This document shows, one piece after another, positions 23,334 through 35,236 of a stretch of DNA of 64,000 nucleotides (its first letter is position 1; each line of letters opens with the position of its first letter). The notes beneath the pieces were generated by a model. It was given only the letters and a program-made list of their open reading frames with translations. It made no database searches and was not told the DNA's origin. A program made the translations under genes and the position numbers. Location: the NCBI GenBank assembly GCA_032622095.1, contig CP136061.1, forward strand, positions 196,092,935 to 196,156,934, in the 5' to 3' direction. The DNA comes from Siphonodentalium dalli (Eukaryota; Mollusca; Scaphopoda; Gadilida; Siphonodentaliidae).

Positions 23334-24710
23334 TGTCTCGACCAATCCAGAATGTCGTCTCTCATTGGCGGAGGCTTGTGGTTGGTTCCATATTAAGTTT
23401 GGTGACGATGAGGATGAGTGATGTGGCATGTACATGTAGGCGATTAACCACACACACGCTCACCAAACTTCATATGGATCTTCAGGGTGACCTCTAGATG
23501 GGAGCCATCTATTTTTCCCGAAATTCGTTAGAAAACATGGCCGCCATCAGCCATCTTGGATTTCAAATTTGGATCCATTGGCACACCCAGCAGAACAAAT
23601 ATCGGAACAAATATTTTAAAACTTTATACAGGCGTGTTTTGGGTCACCTCTGGGGATATCAAATGTTTCCGAATTTCATTGAAAGCATTTCCGCCATTTT
23701 GGATTTTAAACTTTGTATGACTAAATGATTTGGCACACAATACAGACCACATCCTTTATATAGTCCTTACTGAACTTCATATGGATCTTCTGGGAGATGG
23801 GAGCCACCAAAATGTCATTGAAAAACATGGCAGGTATCCAATTATTACGAAATTCGTGAAAAGGATTTCACTCGCACACCATGCATCCCTCATTTATTGG
23901 TGAAATGTTTTAAATGAAAACAAGAGATGGACTGTAGTCCGGTGCATACCCCCTTGTGGATTACCGCCTAGTGTGGACATATCTATAACTTATGACTGCT
24001 ATACTCAGACAGATTGGACCCAAACAATCAGCATTTTCATATAAACAAAGATGAATAACTATAGAACAGAACAAAAAACAAAACAAAACAGTTGAATGTG
24101 CCATTAAATGTCCTCATAGTGGTGAACATCCATACAAAATTTCATTGAGATCCGAGCATTACTGTTCAAGTTATGACCCGAACAGACACCAGACGGACCA
24201 AAAATCCAACATTTCCAGATAAACAAAGATGAATAACTCTAGAATGGAAAATCCGAACAAAACGATGGAAACCTCTATTTAATGTCATCATAGTAGTGAA
24301 CATATATACCTAATTTCATTGAGATCTGAGCCCTACTGTTAAAGTTATGACATGAACAAACTTCGGACGGACGTACTGACGGACGCACACACAGACACAC
24401 GGACAGGTGTAAAACAGTATTCCCCACTTTAAAAAAAGGGGGTATAATAATATCATCTACAGAATACAAGCCCATTGCGTACATTATTGTAACTTTTTGA
24501 CTTTCCTTCTTCTATAGGAGACCTTTATCATTCTATTGACAGCTCAGCATGAAATTAACACCTCCCAACGTTGAGCTACAGTGTCATTGACACTTTCATT
24601 TGAACTTATTATCTAATCATTTCCGAAGGGAACTACTCGTCAATGATTATTTAGTATAGAAAGGGTTAATAATGGACTGGTCATCGCTCAGTGGATGGTT
24701 CGGTCCTTGC

Positions 24711-24815
24711 TAACACTTCCATGACTGGGGCTCCTTGAAATTTTGCAAAAACCTGTGCCAATGAACTCTTTTATATAGCCTCGCATATATAAGAGCATAC
24801 ATTGGCCTAACAATA
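24711..24815. mobile_element. Truncated CTTCCATGACTGG element with collapsed hairpin
   Basis: CTAACACTTCCATGACTGGG then GTGCCAATGAACTCTTTTAT joins directly to GCCTCGCATATATAAGAG. The loop-side part of one hairpin arm is missing. Confidence 0.5.
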
Positions 24816-24992
24816 TTGACCAAGAATCCAACCAACCACAAGCCGACGACACTCTGGATTGGTCGAGACATAACCTGATATATCGGGATAATAACCTGAT
24901 ATATCAGGATACATAACCTGATATATCAGGATAATAACTGAAGAGGAGGTGGCGGTTCCAGGCCGCCGTAATTATGGATGTGACTTCTTTAG

Positions 24993-25100
24993 CTCAACAT
25001 TTCCTTGCACAATTGCTCTTATTAGCCATGCAGGTTTATATCTGCCTACAGAATGCCTTAGACTTCAAGAATACACAGGATATATTAATATACACGTACG
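24993..25100 (+). other. Possible upstream exon of the plus-strand membrane-protein gene (speculative)
   Basis: An acceptor-like TGACTTCTTTAG precedes an open frame encoding CTIALIS, then TECLRLQEYTG and INIHVR. This loosely resembles the CUB-like exon of the minus-strand gene (CTITFRS, LCAEFKEYS, INAKVF). A donor-like CG|GTGGGA would join in frame (phase 2) to an acceptor before codon TTT upstream of 25809. The segment is wedged between two transposons and has no donor of consensus quality. I treat it as a hypothesis. Confidence 0.2.
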
Positions 25101-25278
25101 GTGGGAAGAAAGCACACGCATGAAGCAGTATTATATATATATTTTTTCTGAACCGGTCCGTCACCGTTCGTAAAATAGTTTCGCATGTTTTTCTTTTAGA
25201 TCTATAGCGAAAAATGATACTCGCTATGTTATATCCGTATTATATACGACCGAATTCCACATGAAACAAATCTTTATT

Positions 25279-25744
25279 TTAAAGGTACTCAATCCGATTC
25301 GATGGTCCCCATATCATCACATTCCAACATTTTTTGAAATTTCGCTTCAGTTATCAGAATCTAATAATTGCCCAAAAATAATTAAAAGCACAATCAACTA
25401 TATATATATATATAGATTAAAATTGCACAAAACCCTGCAAAACCTGCTATTTATCAACATTTTGTTCAACGAAATTTTGCCGGTTTGTAAAATATCTGAC
25501 ACAAAAAGCCACTTGATTTTAGACTTATCCATCTTTACCCGCAATTTGGTCAATGAAATTCTTCTCGTTGACTGTCTATTGGGCCACCGAAAATTAAAAT
25601 AATCGATTTCAAACATCGATATCTGATCACTCTGAGCTGTGATGTGTGGGTTCCTGGACTCGAATATTGTTTACCCCCCCCCCCCCCCCCCGAAGCCGAG
25701 GAAATAGTAATTTGCTAGCGTTAATTCGGATTGAGTACCTTTAA
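25279..25744. mobile_element. TTAA-flanked element, GGTACTCAATCCGA family
   Basis: TTAAAGGTACTCAATCCGAT at the left and TTCGGATTGAGTACCTTTAA at the right. The internal words CACTTGATTTTAGACTTATC and CGATATCTGATCACTCTGAG recur at 18870-19030. It contains a (TA)n tract near 25400 and poly-C at 25673-25691. It ends 65 bp before the plus-strand start codon. Confidence 0.8.
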
Positions 25745-25808
25745 ACGCACTTACAAAATAATAAGTTATTCATCATTCCATATTTTGGACAGGTTTAGTA
25801 TCCACGGA

Positions 25809-28800
25809 ATGGAAGCATCAACTATAGCGATAATAGTTCTGGTACTGGTGATAATAATCGCCGCTCTGGTGCTCACCTGCTTCTGTTGGTGCAAGTGTCG
25901 AAGGAGGAGAGCCAAGGCCAGACACCGTAGTACCTCCTCAACTCCCAGTAATGCTAATTATAGTCCACATACTCCACTCTATGCACCACCGGGTAAGTTC
26001 CGTTTGATCTCATCCTTAGTTAAAGGGGGACTGTACACTAAATGTGACCATCTCATTTTATACTCGACATAATATATGCAATGAATGAATTTGAGCCCTG
26101 GATTAGTGCAAAATACGCCCATGCGCTCAAAAACGATGCAAACAACAATTATAATGAAAATGAGTTTATTACTCGAGTCAGTACCCCTTTATCAATCTTT
26201 AAAAAAAAACACTTCTTCAAATATCTCTGTTAATTGGTCAATATTAATGCTCGATTAATCTTAATATTTATCACATAATTAGCCCATAAACTCGGCCTCA
26301 TATTTTTTAGTAAGACCCACGTGTATTATCGCCACGCGCAGTGACGTAATAGCTTAGCGCAATGATGTCGATGTTAATGCCGGAACTTTATTATTATGTT
26401 AATTAGAATATAATTATGACATTCGATTTGTGTTGGGTTATCTAATTTGACTATGAGATAAACGTGGGCGATAAGGGTGGCTGAACAATTATGTCAACAT
26501 GAAAAGACACATTTAAAATGGAAATATATGTTTTCTTGAAGGTGTCTTTTCTTCCTCTTTGGTTGTGGTAAGGAAATCAATACTATTTTTGTTTTAACCT
26601 CAGCCGTTTGGAGATCTTTTTTCTTTGCTAATATGTGATTTTGTGTTAAAATGGATCTCAAATTCGTCGCAATTATATATGTATTAACCCTTTCAGTGCC
26701 AAGTCCGATTTTTGTATCAACCCATATACCCTGTGCCAATGCATTCTCTTATATATGCGAGTCGACCATAGGTCGCCTCGCATATATAAGAGAATGCAAT
26801 TGGCCTATAAAAAATTCATATTTAATATTTTTTTCTTATATTCTTTAACAGACTTATTTTGTAGGTTTAGTGCCAGGGAATCTTACGTTTTTCATGGGCA
26901 TCAAACTTATTACTATGAATACTTGGTGATAGTTTTGACTTATAACATGCCCTTAAGGTTTTATCCAGTTTGTTTTTAAATTCGCCATAGCATGCTTAAG
27001 CATACCCAAAAAAATTCAACCAAAAAATAAATAAATTTTGTTTAAATTATTTTTAGGGCCGATTTTACAGACCATAAATTAGGGCCGATGAGATCGGCCC
27101 CTGGCACTGAAAGGGTTAACCTTGATCATCCACTAAATTTAGCAAGGCTTGAATCGAATTTAGTGCATTCGGTTATAGAATTGCGACTCGTTAGAGATTC
27201 TCTATATCTTGATTTAATATAGTGATCCTGCATGTGTGTGCCCTGTGGTTTGGTTTCTATATTAATCACCCGTCCGATTAAGTATTTATGTATAATCATT
27301 TATCACGACAGGGGTTGTTTTTAAATTTGGTCAAAATGTTAAACAGCTGGAAATTCGCAACATTAGTTGGAATTGTCATTCTAAAAACTAGGTTGGGATT
27401 GTTTTGATGGCTTGACATTCCAATCATTATTGAGTGCGATTATTTTTGTGTTTTTTTTAAAATTTATACTAAAATTCTATTATTTTCCTACTTTGTGTCA
27501 AATTTTCGGTCTGAAATTTTCCAAGCATATAGAGGGTGTGTTATAATGTTGGACAGTGTGAGGTATCAGTTGGAACATTCCAAACCAAGGTGGTGCCAAT
27601 GGAATTTCCCGGTTCTCGAAAGCTTTGTCTGGATCAAAGGGTATAGACCATGCCAGTAATATCTACTCTGGCTAACGCCGTAGAGATCATATTCCACCAG
27701 TACAAATCCTTGGGAATTTTTGAAGTTTTGACTGGGAACCTTATAAAGTGGAAAAAATAACGCGGGGAATATATTTCTTAGTTATTATATGTTCCTTAAT
27801 AATGTACTTCACTGTAGATGAATGTCCCAACTCGAAATTTCATGCTTATATTGTGACTTTTCTGAGCCGATATCGCAATAAACATTGAATTAATTACCCA
27901 GGATAAATTGCACAATTGTAAGCAACACAGAGCAAAATCGCTCACAAAGTCACTTAAGTCGTTAAATTTCTAGTTAGGACCTTCACATACAGTGAATATC
28001 ACTATTAAAGTATATATAACAACTAAGAAATATATTCCCCGCGTTAGTTTTTCGATTTTATAATGTTCCCTGTCAAAACCTCAATAAGTCCCAAGGTTTT
28101 GTATTGGTGGAGTATGATCTCCACGGGCGTTAGTCAGCGTAGAGACCCCCACCTCCACCCCCATGGAATACGGAATACCACTTAATACAGAGGGTGGAAT
28201 ACGGAATACCAGTTAACAGCCATGTGGAATACATAAAAATATATGAAAACTTCATTTTTTGGAAGGTCGGCGTACGAATACCGGTATATTTGGAATACCG
28301 AATATACCTCCTAACAGAGGGGCCGGAATACGGCGTACCTCATAACAGGGCATGGAATACGGCGTACGAAGGGGGGGGGGGGGGTGGGGGCCTCAGAGTA
28401 GAGATTCATGACATGATCTGGATCAAAGGGTGCAGTTGGAAATTCCATGTTGGCCCGGACCCCCTACCCAAACTGCACCTGAGGTCACACTATATATAGC
28501 CACATTATTATCCTTTATACATTGTTTTCTAATTTTATTTTAGAGCCATGGGCCAGATACCAACCAGTAGCTACAAGCCCAGCAGTCCAACATAGCACCT
28601 CGATTGAAATGAGAATAATCGTGGCACCAGACCAAGGGCCTCAGAGACCTGTCTACCCGGGATATCAGCCACAGTATTCACCGAGTGGAAACACCTACCC
28701 AGTATCGCCTCTATTGGTATCAACGCCTATAAGACCGTCAGCACCAATGATAGATGGGTTTAGTCCCATCGTGGCAGAACGAGTACGACCAGAGCCGAAG

Positions 28801-28818
28801 CTCATTAGGAAGGGTTGA
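25809..28818 (+). CDS. Single-pass membrane protein with proline-rich tail (two exons, 152 aa)
   Basis: Exon 25809-25992 joins 28544-28818 (184 + 275 = 459 nt). The predicted protein has a very short N-terminus, a membrane helix at residues 6-23 (IAIIVLVLVIIIAALVL), a Cys cluster (CFCWCKC, 24-30) likely palmitoylated, and a basic stop-transfer patch (RRRR, 31-34). A Ser/Pro/Tyr-rich tail follows (PVYPGYQPQYSP, 97-108) and ends PEPKLIRKG. The donor is CCGG|GTAAGT, the acceptor TTTTATTTTAG|AG, phase 1. The frame stays open upstream through an acceptor-like TTTTGGACAG at 25785-25794, so the ATG at 25809 may be internal and an ectodomain exon may lie upstream. Architecture and intron phase match the minus-strand gene, suggesting paralogy. 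Function is unknown; a receptor or adaptor role at the plasma membrane is inferred. Confidence 0.6.
26020..26191. mobile_element. Deleted TTAA-type AAAGGGGGACTGTACACTAAAT element in the intron
   Basis: The left TTAAAGGGGGACTGTACACT is intact. The right arm is cut short, ending AGTACCCCTTTAT. It sits 27 bp after the exon donor of the plus-strand gene. Confidence 0.7.
26684..27119. mobile_element. TTAA-flanked element, CCCTTTCAGTGCCA family (intact ends)
   Basis: TTAACCCTTTCAGTGCCAAG and CCTGGCACTGAAAGGGTTAA are inverted, with TTAA on both sides. A single hairpin of the shared cassette sits at 26729-26805. The rest is AT-rich, with GGCCGATTTTACAG near the right end. Lies in the intron of the plus-strand gene. 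Confidence 0.85.
27120..27649. other. Intronic, no feature recognised
   Basis: AT-rich unique sequence within the intron of the plus-strand gene. Confidence 0.5.
27650..28145. mobile_element. Foldback element, CCACCAGTACAAA family (copy 2)
   Basis: Outer CTCTGGCTAACGCCGTAGAG at the left and CTCCACGGGCGTTAGTCAGC at the right enclose arms shared with 8000-8475 (TTTGAAGTTTTGACTGGGAA and its complement). Intronic. Confidence 0.7.
28163..28385 (+). repeat. Degenerate GGAATACGG repeat with poly-G
   Basis: GGAATACGGAATACC and GGAATACGGCGTAC motifs recur six or more times from 28163 to 28365, followed by a G run at 28371-28382. Lies about 160 bp before the last exon of the plus-strand gene. Confidence 0.6.
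28544..28818 (+). CDS. Last exon of plus-strand membrane-protein gene (tail)
   Basis: Encodes residues 62-152. It opens EPWARYQPV after the phase-1 junction and ends at TGA. Tyr and Pro are spaced as YPGYQPQY. The nearest AATAAA-type signal is at about 29057-29063, inside the downstream transposon. Confidence 0.65.
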
Positions 28819-28911
28819 CCAAAACATGTGTTCAACCAATCGCCTGAAATTTAGTTAGCCATGATGGATGGCTCTCATAACATCATAAAGTGAACTTGAA
28901 TAGACGAGTGC

Positions 28912-29306
28912 ATATGTGACCCGCCATATCAAATCCAGTCGTAAGTCGGGATTTTTTACCCTGTGCCAATGCATTCTCTTATATATGCGAGTCGACCATA
29001 GGTCGCCTCGCATATATAAGAGAATGCATTGGCCTAACAATTTTTTATCATGTTTTTTAAATAAATGTTTCTTACAATTTTTAGGACATGTTTGTCTGGG
29101 GCTCTGTATGGGTGAAATTATAAAATTGTTAAAGAATACAAAAACAAATTATTAAAATTGTAAAAAATTGTTAGGCCAATGCATTCTCTTATATATGCGA
29201 GGCGACCTATGGTCGACTCGCATATATAAGTGTCATAAGTGAATGCATTGGCACAGCGTAAAAAAAATTCCCGACTTACGACTGGATTTGATATGGCGGG
29301 TCACAT
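28912..29306. mobile_element. TATGTGACCCGCC-ended palindrome with hairpin cassette (copy 2)
   Basis: Same ends as 156-624 (ATGTGACCCGCCATATCAAA and its complement). Hairpins lie at 28959-29035 and 29172-29257. The second hairpin has a short insertion (GTGTCATAAGT) in its 3' arm near 29229. Confidence 0.8.
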
Positions 29307-31173
29307 ATCTGCATATGTAGTCAATGTGAAAGTGGCTGTTGTTAGACCTCATTTGTTGTGTTTTATTAGACAATCATCGTAGTGAAGCAGCGTGGACAAG
29401 TTCCAACAACTTCATTATAGCCAGAATCAGACACACGTGCGTGTAATTGTGTTGTCATTACCAGCGTAAGTCACCTAACTTACGTGACAATGACGCTTAC
29501 ACGTACACGCTCAAACCGGTCAGAAGTGTTGCGCCAAACGTCTATCTTTACGAAACGTGTAGCGAAGACTGGAATAATCAAATCAAATCTTCTGCTGACA
29601 GAATGATCGATTGGCGCTCCGTGTAGGCAGAAAGTTGCCGGCGCAATATGATTTTAATTTGATGGAATCTTGTACTCGCATGTCGTGGTTGGAACAGAAC
29701 GGAAACTCAACATGCATGCACCAAAGCACCATTCACCATGGTGCAAGTAATATGTGGACCACCAGTAATTGACCAATACAACAATAGAGTTGTCTCGCAT
29801 TCTCTATATGCGACTGTTATCTATACAAATTTCGCTGACGTTTGGCCGATATCTGCACACGTGTTGGTTTGGCGCCGTAGTATCACATGACTTCCCGCCA
29901 ATTGCATATCCATAGCAATACCACAGTAACACACATTACAAGTTACACCTACGTGTAGCTATACTGGCTATTGTGTTATAGGATGTGTTATTTATGTTGT
30001 AAAATTAAGGGCTTTGTAATAAACAACAGTGAAATATCGAATCAATCTGTATCACTTTTAAAGATAGTGCATATCTTCCGGGTCAGAATTACAACAACAG
30101 TATATTTATTTTATAAAACCCGCTTTTAAGACTACACATAATACCCTTTTTGTGCATACGACACACATACAAAATTAAAGATTTAGTATATTATTTGTCA
30201 ATATATTTGTCTGTAGCATGCAGCAGTTGTATACAGGCATCATAAAGTGGTTTATTTATGATGCAGACGAGCGAAATCTCTGACTTGGAATGACACATTA
30301 TGCGATGTTGGAGTGTGCTAACAAGATTGAGTTTTTCCTAATGCTACGTTCTGAGTGTTTCTGCAGGTAGCATGTTCTAAAAATACCCCAATTACCGTCC
30401 CGATAGGTGTGTATTATTATTGACACTACCATCATATAGCGACCAAGTAGCCTGTCATATGTCTAGAATAATGAGTTTCGTAAAAAAAAATTGGGGATTT
30501 GGGGAAACATATATTTTCTTGAAGACCATATATACTGAAGATATTGAAAAGCTTATGTTGACAATCGCCCAGTTGCCCCAAAAATGGCGTTTCCATGGGA
30601 AATTTTTCTAGCCGAATGACATGCAGGCTACTGATCTGGTGAGCTACATAGCCAGAAAATTGGGGTGTTTAAATTACAAACTTCAGCTAGAATATCAATA
30701 CATTTATTATTATGCATATACAACTTAAACACAAAGGAAGAACAAAGATCCAACATAAAATAGACTAGATTTATAAATTATAGGAGCCTATACTGAATAA
30801 CTGTAGTAAGCTTAAACAAATATCACAAAACTTTATCACGGACGGAGGACGCATTCTGATTTCCACATATGAATTGTGAGAGATCCTTTTCAGGCTGGTC
30901 GTGACCCAATTTAGCAACGAATAATCGACATTAGATATGCTGTCGAATGCGACTGAAAGATGTATTCAGGGTTCCATACCTTCATTTACTGCAACAAAAA
31001 TATAAAAATAGTTCTGTTCTGCTGTTCTGCTGAAAAAAACTGTTGAAAACCAAAACTTCACTTATACATGATAAAGAATATCATGTTGTTATTGAAATGT
31101 GTACATAATATTTTGGGTACCCATCCACCCTATAACAAATCATGTTTGAGATAAATGAATACAAATTTGAATA
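29307..31173. other. No gene recognised
   Basis: 1.9 kb of apparently unique sequence. I found no splice-supported exon, RNA gene or repeat family. Confidence 0.45.
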
Positions 31174-31572
31174 TTAACCCTTTACCCAACAAACCGGCCA
31201 AAACCGGCCAAATAAAGCTTCAACAGCCTAAAATATCTTCGGTCTGTCTCAATAGAACCATACAAATATGGGTATCATTGGAACCGGCTCCTTGACCACA
31301 TTGTGATAGTTACAGTTATGCCCTGTGCCAATGCATTCTCTTATATATGCGAGTCGACCATAGGTCGCCTCGCATATATAAGAGAATGCATTGGCCTAAA
31401 AAAAATCTTTTTTAACACTTTTTACCATTTTTTCTTACATTCTTTAACAATTTTATAATTTTTAATGTGTTAAGCCAATGCATTCTCTTATATATGCGAG
31501 GCGACCTATGGTCGACTCGCATATATAAGAGAATGCATTGGCACAGGGCCATTCTGTTGGGTAAAGGGTTAA
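31174..31572 (+). mobile_element. TTAA-flanked element, CCCTTTACCCAACA family (copy 3)
   Basis: TTAACCCTTTACCCAACAAA to CTGTTGGGTAAAGGGTTAA, both TTAA intact. Nearly identical to 1791-2189 through the long left flank and both hairpins (31321-31549). Confidence 0.85.
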
Positions 31573-31620
31573 ACAAAACAGCATCTTTCATGTAGTAATT
31601 GCCGTTCCAAATATGTTATA

Positions 31621-32086
31621 TTAAAGGCCCACTTAATTTTCGTATCACCAGATCACATTATATACATCATATTCCATGTTATATACCATTTGAAAGAGGA
31701 AGCTCCAAAACATTGTACTATTAACTGATCCGGTCGAATAAACTGGGAACATGTTCGTTTTTGTCGAGGTACCAAGGTGTGTCCTGTATTTAATTTTGAT
31801 CCGGACTGTACTATTAAGTCTATTATATTCAATGGAAGGGGAATAACTCTATCTCTTGGTTTGAATTCTGATGCATTCTGGGTTGACAAGGGGGAGACTT
31901 GGAATGAATCTTTATCACTTGGTGGAGAGTCCTAGGCAACAGCTGCTTTGTATTCTGGTGGAATATATATACTTTTTGTTCCTCTTCCAAATGGTATATA
32001 ATATGGAATAATGTTATCTGGGCATTCCTAATGGTATATAATATGGAATAATGTTATCTGGGCATTCGAAAATTAAGTGGGCCTTA
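31621..32086. mobile_element. TTAA-flanked element, AAAGGCCCACTTAA family (copy 2)
   Basis: Left TTAAAGGCCCACTTAATTTT; right AAATTAAGTGGGCCTTA. A 44-bp block, GGTATATAATATGGAATAAT with TTATCTGGGCATTC, is tandemly doubled at 31991-32066. Confidence 0.65.
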
Positions 32087-32168
32087 CATAGAATCCCAAT
32101 TAAAAGGTAAAATAGGTTTCACAAAAATTAATTTGGAACCCTGAATACCCCTGAATGTTATAAAGCTA

Positions 32169-32475
32169 TACATCCGTGATGCACTGTAGATTAAATCCGG
32201 ACATTTATGGGACCATCTCATATTATACTCAACATACTATATGCAACAAAAGAATGCAAAATACACTCTTGTGCTGTATGGAAGATACACACAACATATA
32301 GTTATAATGAAATTGAAATTATGACTGAAGTCAAACATTCGTTTTCGTTATAATTAACAAATTGCCTGCATCGTTCATAGAGCACACGAGTGTATTTCGC
32401 ACTAATTCATGGATCAAATTCATTCATTTGTTGCATATATGCTGTTGAATAATAAAAGGAGATGGTCCCTTTAAA
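32169..32475. mobile_element. Decayed TTAA-type palindrome (relative of 9206-9552)
   Basis: TAGATTAAATCCGGACATTT, TGGGACCATCTCATATTATA and ATTCATTTGTTGCATATATG correspond to the 9206 element, with many substitutions. The ends are no longer sharp. Confidence 0.5.
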
Positions 32476-33901
32476 AGAGCTTTGAATCCCATCTAATGAC
32501 CACAGGCCAACGTTATGAAATGACACATCTCTTCACCACGTGATTCACAGGGGAAATCATATGTGCATCCTTAAATTAATTGAAAACACCTAAGCGATAT
32601 ATATTACTCTATACAAAACAAAATATAAACTCCATTGCACAACAGAATAAAAATCAAACTATAACATATTGTAGCTATAACATATTGCACGAGTTTCAAA
32701 AAATTTAGATTAATTGTAATATTGCACAGGACCCGGCCCGCTCGCCTTTTTTTGGCGACATTATAATCATTATACATGAACAAGATACGACATATACGCA
32801 AATCTAGCATAATCATATACTCATATTCACATATTCAACAGACACACCGACAACTTTCCATTCCTCACACATCTAGGCATGCACTGCACACAAATGCACC
32901 AAAATGTTCAGTAGTTTGAAAATTTCAGACCAAAAGTACAGGTTGATTCTGATATTTTGATATTCCACCCAGTATTCAATTTTGTTTTAAATTGGACCAA
33001 AACATAGCTATTTTGATTCTCTGTTCAGTTAGAGCGAATAACAAACGTTCGGTCAATTTTTGGACTGAAATGGCTATCAGTTGGTTCAAATTCCAATTTC
33101 CCAGACTTAGACAGGTGGACACCCCAAACCGCGACCCTCTAGCCACGTCCTAGCATATATTGTCAACGCACATATATACATATATACTCTCCCAGCCACG
33201 AAATAATGTATTCACAATCATGCACTCATTATAATCTTAACACACGATGTCAACACATATAGAATCAACTGTAACATTCAAATATAGAATTATAAATATA
33301 CTCCTTCCTAATATAACAAAACAAAATTGGGACACGAATACACAAAAGAAAAAAAATCTTCACTTTTGGCCTTAATTTTAATACCGACACCTATGGAACA
33401 ATGGCAATTCATATAGAATAGACACCCGATGTATATATTTGACATCGTCATTGTGTATCGTCTAGAGAGTTAATATTATAATACACGTATCTGACAGTAT
33501 GCCTTAAAAAATGACATTCTGATACACGCAACATAAGATAATACACGTTATAAAGCTATGTCGAGACCGACTCAAGTTTATGTGAGGTATACACTAACCT
33601 ATAACAATGAACCAAAATATTATGTGGAAATCAAGATTTTATACTGCACCTAAACACACATTTTATGTCAGCAGTTTGCGTTATAGCACCAGGATTAAAG
33701 CTTGTCGTTGGAAAAGCTACACTATAGAGTCCTCACCCTTCTGTACACTCAGAGAACTGTTTAGCATAGTTCTATTTTTTTTAAATTTGAATTGCATGCA
33801 TGGAAGGCCAAACCATATTTTTTATACGTATGGTAAATCTAAAAAAAATCATTTATATATACACAATGTATATGTTCCCCTTTGTTCGATCGAATCTGAG
33901 A
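32476..33901. other. No gene recognised
   Basis: AT-rich sequence without supported exons or recognised repeats. Confidence 0.45.
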
Positions 33902-34525
33902 TTAACCCTTTCAATACTAAACTCATTGATGAGTAGTTGTCCCATACGAAATGTTCAGATAATAAGTTCAACAAACAACTTATTATCTAAACATTACCCT
34001 CAATAAATTCGGCTCCTTCTGCATTGTATTTATATATATATCTTCAGTTTTATCACCTTAGCATCCGTCCAAATCAACAATACAAAAGTCAATTCCGATG
34101 TACACTTTTAACCCTTTACCCAACAGAACGGCCCTGTGCCAATGCATTCTCTTATATATGCGAGTCGACCATAGGTCGCCTCGCATATATAAGAGAATGC
34201 ATTGGCTTAACACATATTAAAAATGATAAAATTGTCAAAGAATGTAGAAAAATATTATAAAAATTGTTAAAAAATGTAAGAATTTTTTTTTTTTAGGCCA
34301 ATGCATTCTCTTATATATGCGAGGCGACCTATGGCACAGGGCATAACTGTAACCATCACAATGTGGTCAATGAACCGGTTCCAATGATATCCATATTTGT
34401 ATGGTGTTATTGAGACAGACCGAAGATATTTTAGGCTGTTGAAGCTTTATTTGGGCGTTTTTGGCCGTTTTGTTGGGTAAAGGTTTAACTGACTGGGAGA
34501 ATCCATTTAGTATAGAACGGGTTTA
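33902..34525. mobile_element. TTAA-type CTTTCAATACTAAA element hosting a nested TTAA element
   Basis: TTAACCCTTTCAATACTAAA at the left and TTTAGTATAGAACGGGTTTA at the right. The copy at 34108-34488 is inserted into an internal TTAA. The related fragment at 35237-35439 still has the uninterrupted TTTTAACTGGATGGGAG site. Confidence 0.7.
34108..34488 (-). mobile_element. TTAA-flanked CCCTTTACCCAACA element (copy 4), one hairpin collapsed
   Basis: TTAACCCTTTACCCAACAGA to TTGGGTAAAGGTTTAA. The first hairpin (34133-34206) is intact. The second stops at GCGAGGCGACCTATGG and jumps to CACAGGG, losing its whole 3' arm. Confidence 0.8.
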
Positions 34526-35236
34526 TCAAGTTATGTCTCAAAATCAGGAATGTTTAATTTCTCACACTATATCGGTGCTCCGATGTTCACGTTTTACAAC
34601 AGGCCTATACTATTCTTCACTTGGGAGTAAAGCTTTCCAGGTGAAGTATTTCGTCGAATTGCTATAATGAACGTGTATTTGAAATATTTTGACTAGATTG
34701 GCTGGCCAATTTTCTATTGCATATGCCAGCTTCGTCTGTCCAAATATTATTCCGAGTGAGTTGTGATCAACCTGCTGAAACCAGCAAAATGCAAGAATAT
34801 ATTAGTATATTAAACTCGCGGCTGCAATGTTCGCTGAACGTACAACGAAGGAAATATATAATTCTGTATTGTGACTTGACCATTGCAATGCAGGTACCTT
34901 TGTCATGTTTGTAAAATCCCGCGATTCACTATTGGTGCAGTCGAGTGAAAATCCCAACCATATATAGCGCAAAGGATACTTAGATAAATAATTGCAATCT
35001 CTACCAGCAGCTCGATATAATTGTTCTTGTAAAAAACTAAGATACGAGTCAAGTTCGGAACGAGCTTGGCGACAGAAATTATTCTGATTCTTCATAAAAC
35101 GAATCAAACAACAGGATAGAGACATAGAGTCCTCTCCCTCGCTATGCTCAGAGGAGGCGCTGTTTGTAGCTGGATAAATAACATCTGTTAGCTAATCACG
35201 TTACCACGTTAACCTAAAAATCTTTACTAAATAGTT
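34526..35236. other. No gene recognised
   Basis: Open frames are short and unsupported. Confidence 0.4.

Larger units (their letters stand above)
22934..24970. mobile_element. 2.0-kb element with minisatellite-bearing inverted repeats
   Basis: The ends are TACGGCGGCCTGGAACCGCC and its exact complement. ATTATG is duplicated on both sides (22928-22933 and 24971-24976). Subterminally, CACCTCCTCTTCAGTTA, a palindromic minisatellite, then GTCTCGACCAATCCAGA occur in both arms. The left arm has 17 minisatellite units, the right only 3. The interior holds satellite (23465-23870), a GACGGACG tail (24360-24420) and pieces of TTAA elements, but no transposase. The structure recalls foldback/Galileo-type elements; the family is not assigned. 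Confidence 0.75.
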
